Assembly: GCF_902686445.1 (NCBI RefSeq)
Contig: NC_062214.1
Span: forward strand, 57,199,177 to 57,263,176
Length of the DNA: 64,000 nucleotides
Reading direction: 5' to 3'
DNA from: Sciurus carolinensis
Taxonomy: Eukaryota; Chordata; Mammalia; Rodentia; Sciuridae
Made by a program: the position numbers and the translations under genes. Shown in pieces: positions 12,785 to 23,333 of this stretch. The notes under the pieces are model-generated. The model worked only from the letters and a program-made list of their open reading frames with translations, did not search any database and had not been told where the DNA came from. Position 1 is the stretch's first letter. Each line of letters starts with the position of its first letter.

Positions 12785-12945
12785 ATTTATTCAGCCAGGA
12801 AGTACTTCTTGAGTACCATCTCACTCAAGGCCCTAGTTGAGCCACTGGAAACAAGAGTGAATGAGACAATCTACTTCTTTAATCTGATGCTCCATTTTAT
12901 GGGGATGAAGTGGGCAATAGGTAAGCACTCAAATAAATGATTAAT
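12785..12945 (-). repeat. L2 3' end fragment
   Basis: 'cttcttgagtaccatctcac' followed by a diverged 'gagccactggaaacaagagtg' resembles the antisense L2 3' end (tgagcacctactatgtgcc, then gatacagcagtgaac). Old and diverged. Confidence 0.45.
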
Positions 12946-12949
12946 TTCA

Positions 12950-13675
12950 GAGAAGGACACCAACCAGAGGAAGCATGAGCATGCTTTGGTTTTCAGCCCT
13001 CTCTAGGACTTTTCTATGCTCTGTGCTGGAGTCAGGGTAGCTGGGACCAGGCAAATTCCGCTTCCTGCCTCTTGCTGAAAGGCTTCTGTGGAGTTCTGCC
13101 GCAGGGTACTTAGAGGTTGGAGAAAGGACCTGCTTGCCCTCCACGGTTCTTCACTCATTCCTGCAACCCGTTCCCTGTCTTTTAACATGAAAGTCAGTCA
13201 GGTATAGTAACATGAGAAAAGAAAAAGGAGAGCTCGGGGCAACAGTGTTCACTATTCTCACAGTTCCTAGAAACTGGAGGCATGGCACACCATGGAGGGC
13301 CCAGTAAGGGCCTCAGGATGGTGAAGAAGAAGAAAGCAGAAGTGAGGGGAGAATCTAGGATGGAGTCATCTCTCCTAGGGTGTCCACTGGAACAGCTGTG
13401 ACATGCTGAAGAGTTTAGGACTGTCTAGTGTGAGCAATCCAGGCAGGCTTTGAGCTAGGAGGTAGTCCTTCATAAGCTAGTACACAGTCTTCCTGGTTCC
13501 CTAGTTACCTAGTTACCTAGTTGCCTAGTTGCTCTGAGGTGATTGAGGCAGAGGAATATTGTCTTCTGGGGTTAGGGGCCTAATAGAGGATGCCTGGCTC
13601 TGGGTGGGGTCTGTCTTCATGCTGTCTCTGAGGATTGGCATGCCCAGGGAAGGATAGCTTCTCCCAAGTCAGAAC
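12950..13675. other. Unique sequence with short tandem repeat
   Basis: No gene is supported; two minus-strand frames of 61-65 codons overlap each other here without recognisable content. At 13499-13533 an 8-base unit (CCTAGTTA and variants) occurs about four times in tandem. Confidence 0.45.
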
Positions 13676-13679
13676 GTTT

Positions 13680-13726
13680 TTTTGTTTTTTTTTTTTTGTT
13701 TGTTTGTTTGTTTGTTTGTTTGTTGG
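13680..13726. repeat. (GTTT)n microsatellite
   Basis: A T-rich run passing into about seven GTTT units. Confidence 0.9.
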
Positions 13727-14838
13727 AAATTTTCGGTTACTTTCAATTTAATTTGATTACCATAATAAACAGAGATACTAAAACCTATAGTTAGACTATT
13801 AGCTTATACAATTTAGTTTCATTTTTAAGAGGCATAAAATGCAAATAAGGCAGAGGATCTTTCTATGAATATAATAGAATAACATGTTTTTAAAAACATG
13901 TTAAAACATAAATACAAAAACACTTGTGAAATTTAACATAGTTATGATAATTTCCAAAATTAGGCTATTCCTCCAACTATGATGATTGTGTTTTGGGAAA
14001 CTGATCTATTAATGACTGCCAAATTTTCTTATTCAATGAGACCAGGATAATATTTATTTATAACAGTTCAGTGTTTTTTGTTTTTTTGGTTTTTTTTTTG
14101 TAATCTAAAATAGTGATTTGTTAACTAAAAAGTCTATTCTAAGAATTTTTTTTTATGAGGAAGAAGTGATTAACTTTTTAAATTTTCTTTACCTTTTCTT
14201 TATATCTTCTTTTGTTGATAGTAAAATGGAAGTATACTTGGATGCTGAAGTAAAAACAAAAACATAATCCTTGAAAATCCATAGTTTGCAATTCAAATGA
14301 ATTAACAGGTGATTTCAGATCATACCAGAATCTCAACAGCTGGCAGTGAGTTACTTCTAGCCCTAGAAGAGGGCAGCCTTTATACCAGGGGATGGGCATG
14401 AGCCTACATGGTCTAGATCTTTGTTCAATCTTGCTCTCCTCTTTGTCATAGGACAATTGTACACAACACAGAGGGAAGAATAACATGACAAGGTTTCCTA
14501 TCTTATAACTTGTCCATGTGCAAATATTTGTTGATGAATTGAAAGAAAATATAGACTGACCTTTACCATGGGACAAGGATTGAAACCAATTCAGAAGCAA
14601 AAATCATACTGTACTATCTGTATTATTTTTATCATCAGTATCTATGTAAATCTATTAACTCCTTCAGTCCTTATAATATTTGTAATTTAGTTATCTGCAT
14701 TATTTTTCCTTGTTTTGTCATTATCATATCTCTATCTCACTATATCTAGAAATTAAGAATAAATCTTGTGATACTTCTATGCTATATATGGCTGAAGTAA
14801 AGACAAGCACATCTCAGAAACAGAATCTCTTTTGGAAA
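13727..14838. other. Unique AT-rich sequence
   Basis: AT-rich DNA with no recognised gene. A perfect 24-base palindrome lies at 13880-13903. A 140-codon minus-strand frame at 14178-14600 shows no domain I recognise. Confidence 0.45.
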
Positions 14839-14839
14839 A

Positions 14840-17040
14840 GACATAGGAGATTATTTCATTGAAAATATTGCACATTCCGTTGGTTTGTATCTCCAAGCCT
14901 TTAACTATCCTGATAAATCTTAAATGTGATCTTTTCAGGTTATCCCATATTTCTTGGAAGTTCTGCTCATGGTCTCTTAACATCTTTTCTCCAAGGTCAA
15001 CAATATCTTCAAGATTATATATTTTGTCTTCATTGCCTGAAACTCTGTCTTCCAAGTGGTCTAGACTGTTGGTGATGGTTTCCATTGAATTTTTAATTTG
15101 GTTCATTGATTTCTTCATTTTTGAGGATTTCTGCTTGATTTGTTTACATTATCTCTATCTCTTTATTGAAGTAATCATTCACTTCCTGTATTTTCTCTCT
15201 GATCGCAATCCTTATATTGTTCTTTATCTCACAGATCACTTTAACTATGTACATTATACATTCTTTCTTGACATTTCTTCCACAGTGGTGTTAAAGTATT
15301 CTGTTTTTGAAGTATCTCAGTTTGTTTGGGGCAATTTATTCCCTTGATTTTTCATGTTGATTTATGTCTACCCATCTAACAACATGGATCTAAGGCAATA
15401 GAGTTTCTACCCAGTGGACTTGTAGTGTCCCTGATGTTCACCATTTGGGGGAGACAAATAATAACAACACCAATGCAAACAGTGTATATCATTAAACCAT
15501 ACAGTTCTCGCTATAACATCTACAATGATAATTGCCACAATAAATATAAATGATATGATCAGTTATTTCTCACAGTAAAAACAGTAAATTTGCAATAGGG
15601 TTTATAATTTTGAATGGTCAACTTGGAGAGAATAGGAGTGATGTAAGGTGTGATTATTATGGAGGAAGTGACAAGACACAAGTAAAAATGTAAGGGAAGA
15701 GTGAAAGAGAGAACAATAGATATTGGCTGTTAGCAGAAGAAAAGAGAGATAGAGAATCAAGGGAAACATAAGTGAGAGAATATACATATACATATATATG
15801 TACATATATAGTAAAAAATTTAAAAATTAAAAAGAAAAAATTGAAAATGGAACTGAAATATATTCATCAAACATCATAGTCCACAAAATACTGATCCACG
15901 AAAAATAACTGGTTTCAAAATGCTAGAAATGAGGGGGAAAAGCAAATATATGTGTAAATGTCCATGAACCAGTAAGGTCACAAGTAAACAGAGAAAATAA
16001 AAATAAAATGATTTTGATGAAAACGTAAAGAATTGTGTCCATGGGAGTTCAAAAGATTCTTAGCTTCCTTTCTCAGCACTGTTAGGTGGGGTCCCTAGGA
16101 TAAAAGGGTTAATCCCATAGGCAGAACTCATGGAGGTGGGGTTTAGACTTATGCGGGCTCCAGGTTCTTCACTGAATGCCAGTTGATCTGGAGACTAAAT
16201 CAGTGCAACACCAGGGCCCTTCAGTTGACAGTGCATGCTGGAAGACTGTACCCCAGGGAGCTCCCCTGGGCTTCACTCATGTGGAGAGGAGCCAATTCTT
16301 TAGTCCACTACATCACCTGCAGACCCCACATTTCCTGGTCTTGGTTTCAGTCTCCAAACAGTCTCTCCAGCGCCTACCCTTTCAGGCATGTCTCTCCCAG
16401 CCAATCCTTTAAGCAGCACAATTAGAGAGGGAAGGGAAGAGTTGGGTCGGTTTCTACAACCAGTTGTCCCTTTGTAAATCTCTCTCCATGTTTGATTTTC
16501 TCCTGGTCACTTAGGCACACTCTATGATGCACAGTGTGGGTTTGCCAGGAATCTGCTCCTCCAGCCGCTGGCCCCTGTGCTGCAGCTGAAAAATGGTTCC
16601 TTCCTCTGTCATCTGTATACAACCTGGACAGATGGTGGTTTCTTTCCCACACAAGAATTTTGTGTAGCATGTCTTTCAGTTTAGTTAGGCAGTGTCTTTG
16701 ATCTTTAAACTCTCTGTTTCCAGACAAGTCTCAGGCTCTTTAAAACTTGGGCTCCTTTAATTCCCTTGCCCCTCTCCACTTTACTTGCAGAGAGCACTCT
16801 ATCTGGTGCCTCTAGTCACAGCAGTGGTTCTGGCACTGGAGATTTCTTTCTTATTTTATCATATTCAACCTCCTGAGTCCCTGATCTGCTTTGAATGTTC
16901 AACATTAAATTCCAGAAGTTTCCCTCCTTTCTTATGTCTAGCTACCTGGCTGAGAAACTGCCTATCTGCTTTCTTAGATTCATGCCATGGAGTAGCCAGG
17001 AATGTGACCTTCTCTATTCCACAATCTTGAAGACCCAGAA
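14840..17040 (-). mobile_element. L1 5' half: 5'UTR and start of ORF1
   Basis: Read on the minus strand, this begins near 17040 with a sequence resembling the L1 start signature ('caagattgtggaatagagaa', compare the familiar AAGATGGCGGAATAG), continues through a roughly 1.7 kb GC-variable 5'UTR, and enters ORF1 near 15345. ORF1 is recognisable down to about 14850 and is then lost. ORF1 C-terminus, all of ORF2 and the 3'UTR are absent. Ordinary L1 insertion loses the 5' end, so loss of the 3' end points to a later deletion or rearrangement. The 5'UTR is the region where L1 carries its internal promoter; whether this copy retains activity cannot be seen. Confidence 0.7.
14850..15345 (-). pseudogene. 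L1 ORF1 remnant (RNA-binding coat protein)
   Basis: L1 ORF1 encodes a trimeric nucleic-acid-binding protein: an N-terminal coiled coil, then an RRM-like domain and a C-terminal domain. The frame at 14777-15118 shows the coiled-coil end and the approach to the RRM: MKKSMNQIKNSMETI, LEDRVSGNEDKIYNLED, and the family hallmark resembling QEIWDNLKRSHLRFI. Upstream codons up to about 15345 are recognisable but carry several stops. The protein is cut off within the RRM, so this is a non-functional remnant. The plus-strand 162-codon frame across the same bases is an antisense shadow. Confidence 0.75.
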
Positions 17041-17170
17041 AGGTTTTTTAAGGTGTCAAAGCATCATAATTCACAGACGACAAAAATGCAAACAGCACAT
17101 AACCTCACTGCTTGGCCTGCCCCACCATATTGATACCACTGCTTACCGATGACGAGTTCTGCTTCCTGAG

Positions 17171-17695
17171 GTGTTGAAGTATAACATCAGAGAAGCATGC
17201 CAAAGTAAGAATATTAAGCAGGTTTTATTTAAAGGTAAAAATACAGACTTCTCCCGGAAGGGAGAAGGGGGCCATGGTTGATGTTCTAAAGTCCCAAGAA
17301 GTGAGCACACCCTACATCTTTTATAAGTTAAGGTCTCTTTTGTTCTCCAGTTCTTCTCTCCCCCCTTTTATCTCTCCTTCCTGCCTAAGTGACTAGGCCT
17401 GGTTTTGCAGGTGAGATGATGCAAAAAGTGAGAAGAGGATGAGGCAGAGGGAGGGCCAAAGTGATTCAGCCAGGTAAGGGCCCAGGGGACATTAATTAAG
17501 CTCCTTTCTTGTAGTCCTGACAAGGGCAGGTAAATTTGGTAATCAATGGGCTCCGGAGATTCTTGACATTCCATTCTCCCAGAGGCAGCCTCCAACTTCC
17601 AGAGGCAGATGGCTCCATTTCCTTGATTTGACCGGATCCCTTATTTTTACACTGCCTGTCCCCCATTCTGGATTCAAAATGGCCATATGTCACAC
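17171..17695 (-). mobile_element. Solo LTR, unassigned ERV family
   Basis: On the minus strand this has a clean LTR layout: start TGTGACATATGG near 17694, a long U3, a TATA box (CTTATAAAAGATG) at about 17318-17330, an AATAAAACC polyadenylation signal at about 17220-17228 roughly 100 bases further on, and an end ...TTCAACA near 17172. No internal retroviral sequence flanks it. It lies immediately upstream, in transcriptional sense, of the L1 5'UTR and points the same way. The limits are my best reading of TG...CA ends; no clear target duplication was found. Confidence 0.55.
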
Positions 17696-17867
17696 CCATA
17701 CTTGCTTCCAAAGCACATGCTGTTGCAGGGTGGAGTTGAAACCTTCCCCTAAATAACAGTGCCTTTTTAATATGTTCTTCATATGGAATGGAATGGAATG
17801 GAAACTGCTTTTCACAATTACTAATAACTGGGTTACTTTATTTTTAGTTTTTAGTCTTTCTTACACT

Positions 17868-18062
17868 TTGAAAATTTTTTATTTGTTCTTTTAAGTTATA
17901 CATTACATAAGAATGTATTTTAACCTATTGTACACACATGGGGTATAAATTTCCATTATCGTGGTTGTACATGATGTGGTGTTACACTGGTCATGTATTC
18001 ATATATGAACATAGGAAAGTTATGTCCAATTTATTCTACTGACTTTTCTATTCCCATCCCAA
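17868..18062 (-). mobile_element. L1 3' end, 5'-truncated
   Basis: T-rich tail, then antisense L1 3'UTR ('cacacatggggtataaattt', 'ggttgtacatgatgtggtgt'). Related to the 3' ends at 22036 and 55932 but more diverged. Confidence 0.7.
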
Positions 18063-18064
18063 TT

Positions 18065-19915
18065 TCTATATTCAACTCCCTGCACTGGAAATGCATAGAG
18101 AGGTTTCTGTCCTTTTGCTCCTTTTGATACAAAGAGTGAGGGAAGATGCCGCTTTGCATCAGGCAAAGACCTTTATGAGGTGAGATGTGAGCAACATTGA
18201 GGGACCAGCCATACATACATCCAGTGGGCATGCCCAGCAGGTAGAGGATACCTGAGTGCCAAGGGGCAGGGTGAGTTTGGTCAACTCCAGCACTGCCTTG
18301 GCAGCACTCTGTTTTAATCTTCAACCACTTCTCATTAAGAATTTACTTCAGTTTCTTTTGTCTGTCTGAACATTCCATTAGTCCGTGTGAAATGCTGTTA
18401 GGCGTACAGGGTTGTAGAACATTGCAGTAGCCTGTGCACAATGCTCCTAAGTACATGCTCCCAGAAGATCCTGTCAAGAGTTCTTCATCATCTGTTCCTC
18501 TGAGATATGGTTACCAACTGACTTTTTTTTTTTTTTTTAACCAAACGATGACCTCTCTTTTTTTCTTGTATTTTTCTAAAGATATTTGCTTTCACTCTTT
18601 CTCTTTTTTACTTTTCCTTCCCTCTGGTCTCTGTCATCTCCCCATTATGGAAATCAGTTTTGATGAGGAAAAATGTTGGATGATATATCCATTCCATTCT
18701 AGAGGTTGGCAAGGCGAGTCATTTCTGGTTCACATCTGAGATGAAAGGCACACCCTCATGGAAAAGGAATCTTAGATTGCAATGTTTTCTGATTACTGCT
18801 ATTTTGCATTCTTTTGCTTTCTCACTATAGAATCAATGCACTGCCAGTGTCATCGATGTGGTGACAAACCCACAGTGAAACTTGGTGTCCTTTTCATAAA
18901 AAGGTGTGCTCTGCTCTTTAACTTAGTCCCAATTGGCCACGGAAAGGGCTATCTAATTTATTAGCCCTTAGGTATGAGCATTGGCCTCAACACCTCCCAG
19001 GGGACCTGGATCTTTTTACATCCCCTTCTATCATAAGGTGGTCACATGGGTGTCTATTTAAGGCTGGACTGACACAGCAGGCTATTTGCAAACAGGCACT
19101 TCTAATCTAAAGAGCCTTTTCCATTTGCTTTGGGAGAATTTAAAAGAATAATAGCACAGATAGGCGGTATCAGATCTGTCTAGTAACAGTGCAGACCAAA
19201 ATATTTTTTTTATGAAAAGGGGTGCATGGTGAACATAACTTTGATCTTTGGCTGATAGAAAAAAAAGTTGTTTATCTGGGACAAGGTTAAGTAAAAAGTG
19301 GGTCTTGATACAAAGAACATGATCTGCTCACATGCTAGTTATCATTCTGCATGTTCTTTATGGACTTTATGAATTAAGAGTATCAAAGGCAAACTCAGAT
19401 TCTTATCTCTGTCCAGAAAGGTCTTTCAGGGAAACAGAATGCCCGGGTGAACCCATATTCATTTTTGTACTTTTAATGACAGTGTCTATGGCTACAAAAT
19501 TCTACAGAACTATTCACTGATTTTTTAATCTTATTTTTTTTATTTTCACCCATAGCTGTTTCTCAAAGGAAATGATGAATCTCCTCTTGAGATAGGGTGA
19601 AGAGCTATATTTTGTATAGCTCTGCCTCCTCCCGTGGAATATATCTCTAGTATCTCTAGTACACTACATGAAGACCAAGTTCTACTACCACCACAGGGAC
19701 CCCAGCACACAGAGGTCCCCCTGCCCTCTAAAGTCAGCTCTGCGTCTGACCCTCATGTTTGACAGCGTGCATACAAAAGCCGCTTGGCATTTTCGATGTT
19801 ATGCTAAATGCTTTTTTTAACCAGTTTTATTTTTTAGTACTGTATCACTACTCATGAATTTTTAATTCTTTCTTTAAATAGGTCAGAATCTACTTGAGAG
19901 CAGGAATTGGAATTT
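18065..19915. other. Unique sequence
   Basis: No gene and no repeat family recognised. Small frames at 18031-18324 (minus) and 18434-18739 (plus) have no recognisable content. Poly-T at 18523-18538. Confidence 0.45.
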
Positions 19916-19920
19916 ACAAT

Positions 19921-19978
19921 TTTTTTTGTAGTGCTAAGGATTAAATCCTGGGGCACTATCACTGAGTTACATCCTCAG

Positions 19979-20021
<43 letters not shown>

Positions 20022-20226
20022 CCTACCTACCTACCTACCTATCTATCATCTATCTACCTACCTATCTATCATCTATCTATCTATTTATCTATCTATCTAT
20101 CTAATCTATCTATCTTTGAGACAGTGTCTTGCCAACTTGTTCAGGCTGATCTTGAATCTGTGATCTTCTTGCTCTGCTTCCTGAATAGCTAGGATTACAG
20201 GTGTGTGCCACCACGTTGGACTGTAA
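19921..20226 (-). mobile_element. Composite SINE split by microsatellite
   Basis: The ID half ('gtgctaaggattaaatcctg', 'cactgagttacatcctcagc') lies at 19929-19979 and the 7SL-like half ('gagacagtgtcttgccaact' to 'ggtgtgtgccaccacgttgg') at 20115-20225, both in reverse orientation. Between them, where the A-rich linker of the dimer should be, sits a 135-base tetranucleotide array. Confidence 0.8.
19979..20114. repeat. (CTAT)n/(CTAC)n microsatellite
   Basis: A long compound array: CTAT block, CTAC block, then interrupted CTAT with ATCTATCATCT variants. It occupies the linker of the flanking composite SINE. The plus-strand frame through it is low-complexity. Confidence 0.97.
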
Positions 20227-20574
20227 TTTAGAATTCTGGTGTTCCTCTTTGTGCCAACCGTAGATCTTCTTCAGGGAAGCTCTTAAAAGGTTTGATGATT
20301 TCATGATAACTCTACACAGTGTGCCTGTTTCTTTTTTGGCATTTAGAACAATAAGATAAAGGTCAAACTTGTATACAATGGACTAGAATTTTTTTTCCTT
20401 TTGCTGGTAGGTATATTTTAAGTTTTAAAAATAAGGGGTGTTAATATTATAATTCTTCCAAATTATTGACTTTTCTCCTCCAGTCTTCCTCCAGTTTATC
20501 ATTTCCTTCTCTTTGTAAACAGCACCAAAACCATCTGACTAATGGAGCTGAAAAAGTAGAAGTCACCCATAATT

Positions 20575-20810
20575 ATTTTTATTCTTTTAGCAGATTTATT
20601 GAGGTATAATTGTTATGCAAAATATTGCACATTTAAAAATATTTTAGTTGTAGAGGTACACAATACCTTTATTTTATATATTTATTTTTACGTGGTGCTG
20701 AGGATTGAACTTACTGCCTCACACATGTGAGCTAAGTGCTTCACCACTGAGCTACAATCCCAGCCCTACTGCTCATTTTTAATGTGGACAATTTGAAGAA
20801 TTTGCAATCT
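20575..20810 (-). repeat. Old L1 3' end
   Basis: 'gcagatttattgaggtataa' followed after the SINE by 'aatgtggacaatttgaagaa' matches the antisense 3' region of ancient mammalian L1 (L1M type). The ID SINE at 20632-20768 interrupts it. Confidence 0.6.
20632..20768 (-). mobile_element. ID-type SINE
   Basis: The element is antisense: T-rich tail region, then 'gtggtgctgaggattgaact', 'cttcaccactgagctacaat', ending 'cccagccc', which is the reverse of the tRNA-derived ID head. Possible target duplications are tgcacattt (left) and tgctcattt (right). It carries an extended A/T-rich tail unit seen in sciurid ID-related SINEs. Confidence 0.8.
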
Positions 20811-21345
20811 ATTGTGAGAAACACACTCACCTGTCCAAGCCCAAAGAATGAACACAAAGTATAGCAAAAACTGAGGCTTTATTTTAATAACAGTCTTCTT
20901 GCAAGATCGGCTGCCTGGTGGTCAGGGACCCACAGGTTAGGTACAACCAGTATTTTATCCTCTAGAGCATAAGATCCCTCGTCTGGTACCTCATTGATCA
21001 AGTACTGTGGGGTGCACAACTTTTCCAAACATCACCTAGGTTCTACTGTCTCCTATTGGGTTCCTTAAAGAAAGAGTTGTCCCCCGCTCCCTTTGTTCTT
21101 TTGTGGCCAGACAGTCTCCTTGGATTGAGTGCCTTTTGAGTCCACAGTTTATCTCTGTTGGTCAGGTTGGGCTCTTCTTTCTCACCTCCTGTTTGTCAAG
21201 AGGCTGTAAATTTTTACACTTGGTGTAAACTGCTTTTAACTTTTCATTCTCTTCTCCCCTCCAGCTGCCTTTTTTCAATCCCAAGTCATTTTACATTTAA
21301 AGCTAGATACTGCCTTCTGAAAATGGATCCACTATTTTTTATTCT
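20811..21345 (-). mobile_element. Solo LTR, copy 1 of a shared family
   Basis: On the minus strand: U3 at 21345-20970, with a CCAAT motif (CCCAATAGGAGAC, about 21050-21062), a TATA-like ATAAAATACTGG at about 20950-20961, and an AATAAAG polyadenylation signal near 20880. The U3 half (about 21040-21335) aligns well with the LTR at 47480-48060, sharing for example 'tctcctattgggtt', 'cagtttatctctgttg' and 'tctcccctccagctgcc'. The R/U5 half does not align well. No coding retroviral sequence is attached. Confidence 0.6.
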
Positions 21346-21475
21346 CACACTGATACCATTAGCACATCAAGGTAATGTGATATGAATCTTTCACCTTTTA
21401 CTTCTTTTTTTCCTTTTCTCCTCCCTACACATCCAGTCCACTGCAAGTCCTCCATTAGAAAGTTATTGCAAGTGA
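21346..21475. other. Unique pyrimidine-rich sequence
   Basis: Short stretch between the LTR and an L2 fragment, including the LTR's uncertain right end. No gene seen. Confidence 0.4.
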
Positions 21476-21477
21476 AA

Positions 21478-21700
21478 AACAACCTCTTCTTCCATCTCCA
21501 CCTTAATCAAAGACATTATTTCCCCCATATTGACAACAGTCACATCCATGGTCTCCTGCTTCCAGGGTTACCGCCCTATTCTGCCCAACACACAGGGTGA
21601 TCTTCTCAAGAAATATTGCTGAGGTCTTATAACCTCCTTGCTTTTGCCATGCCAGCGGTTTTCCACTGCACTTAAAATAAAAATCAAAATCTAAAGGTGT
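21478..21700 (+). repeat. L2 ORF2 fragment
   Basis: 'cacagggtgatcttctcaag' and 'cactgcacttaaaataaaaa' match sense L2 near the C-terminal part of its reverse-transcriptase frame. No frame survives. Confidence 0.5.
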
Positions 21701-21714
21701 ACAGTGGTATATCA

Positions 21715-22035
21715 TTTGGGGTTTGTTACATATTTTCCCTATGAATAAAAATTACCAAGGTACTTTTCATGTACTCATTCATGTATCATTTTTAGTGATG
21801 TGTCTATTCAAAACTTTTTAAAAAAACAAATTGATTTTTTTTTCTTATTATTGGGTTTCATTAGTTTTTTATATATTCTGAATACTGGTCTGTTATCAAA
21901 TGTGCTTTGCAAATGAATATTTTCTCAGTGTGTGGCTTTTTATTTTCTTAATAGTGTCTTTTGAAGAAGAGATGTGTGTAGTTTTGATGCAGTCCAACTT
22001 ATCAAATTTTTCTATTATGTATTTTTCTTTTTTAA
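21715..22035 (-). repeat. Old L1 ORF2, segment 1 of host element
   Basis: Antisense ORF2 of an ancient L1: 'gttttttatatattctgaat' and 'agtgtcttttgaagaagaga' are standard antisense L1M phrases. The element is interrupted at 22035 by younger L1 pieces and resumes at 23334 exactly where the family sequence should continue. Confidence 0.75.
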
Positions 22036-22575
22036 AATTATTTATTTATTTTTAAATTTTTTACAGACAGCATTTTGATTCATTGTACACAAATGGGGTG
22101 CATCATTTTGTTTCTATGGTTGTACACAATGTAGATTCATACAATTCATGTAATCATACATGTACATAGGGTAATGATGTCTGTCTCATTTCACCATTTT
22201 AATACCCCCTCCCTCTCATTTCCTTCTACATAATCTAAAGTTTCCCCATTTTTCTCTCCCTCCCTATGTCCCACCCCCATTATATATCATTCTCCACTTA
22301 TCAGGGAAAACATTTGGCCTTTGTTTTTTTTGGGATTGGCTTATTTCACTTAGCATGATATTCTCCAATTCCATTTATTTATTTGCAAATGTCATTACAT
22401 TATTCTTCTTTATGGCTGAATATTCCATTGTGTATATATACCATAGTTTCTTTATTCATTCATCTGTAGAAGGTCATCCAGATTGGTTCCACAATCTAGC
22501 TATTGTGAATTGAGCTGCTATAAACATTGATGTGACTGCATTTCTGTAGTATGCTAATTTTGGTATTATATCTTT
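22036..22575 (-). mobile_element. Younger L1, 3' end and ORF2 C-terminus
   Basis: A T/A-rich tail region (22036-22065), the antisense 3'UTR ('tacacaaatggggtgcatca'), then the ORF2 C-terminal region ('ggcttatttcacttagcatg', 'tattccattgtgtatata'). It is cut off at about 22575. It is nested in the old L1 and abuts the 3' end of a second inserted L1. Confidence 0.8.
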
Positions 22576-23333
22576 AAATTTTTTAAAATTACATATCTAT
22601 TGATGCATAGTAATTATACATAATAGTGGGATTCATTGTGTCATGTGCACAAAACACGATGTGAATCAATTTCCTTCCCTGGTGCTTGACTCCCCATGGC
22701 CTTCTTCCTCTACTCTACTAGTTTCCCATCTATTTTTATGAGATTTCTTTTTCCTTTTTCCTCTCTAGCTTTCACATAGAAGAGAATACCACAAACTTTT
22801 ACTTTCTGAATTTGGCTTATTTTGCTTAATATGATGCTCTCCAGTTCCATCTATTTTCCCACAGATGACATAATTTCTTTCTTCTTTATGTCTGAATCAA
22901 ATTCTATTGTGTAGATATAACACATTTTCTTTATCCATTCACCAAACAATAGGTTGCTTATTGTGTAGCTATAAATATGGATATGCATGTATTGCTATAG
23001 TATGCTGACTTTTAACACTTTTTGATAAATATCAAAGAGTTGGTATAGCTGGGTCCTATGGTGGTTCCATTCCTAGTCCTTTGAGCAACCTTCATACTGA
23101 TTTCCATAGCGGCATTACTAATTTACATTCCCACCAATAGTGTAGGAGAGTTCCCTTTTCCCTGAATCCTTGCTAAGATTTATGCTACTTGTACTCTTGA
23201 AAATTCCTGTTCTCATTGGAGAAAAATGAAATCTCAGTGTAGTTTTGATTGACATTTCCCTGATTGCTAAAGATGTTGAACATTTTTTTCATGTGTCTGT
23301 TGGACATTTGTGCTTCTTTTGGGAAATATCTGT
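22576..23333 (-). mobile_element. L1, 3' end and ORF2 C-terminal third
   Basis: Starts with its own 3'UTR end in antisense ('acatatctattgatgcatag') and extends through the antisense ORF2 C-terminal region to 'cttttgggaaatatctg' at about 23333. It is more diverged than its left neighbour. Together the two fill the gap in the old host L1. Confidence 0.75.

Noticed and set aside
14859..15347. 162-codon plus-strand frame
   Set aside because: Antisense shadow of the L1 ORF1 remnant.
19979..20114. Regular repeat array resembling a CRISPR
   Set aside because: Tetranucleotide microsatellite inside a SINE; no repeat-spacer structure, and the DNA is mammalian.
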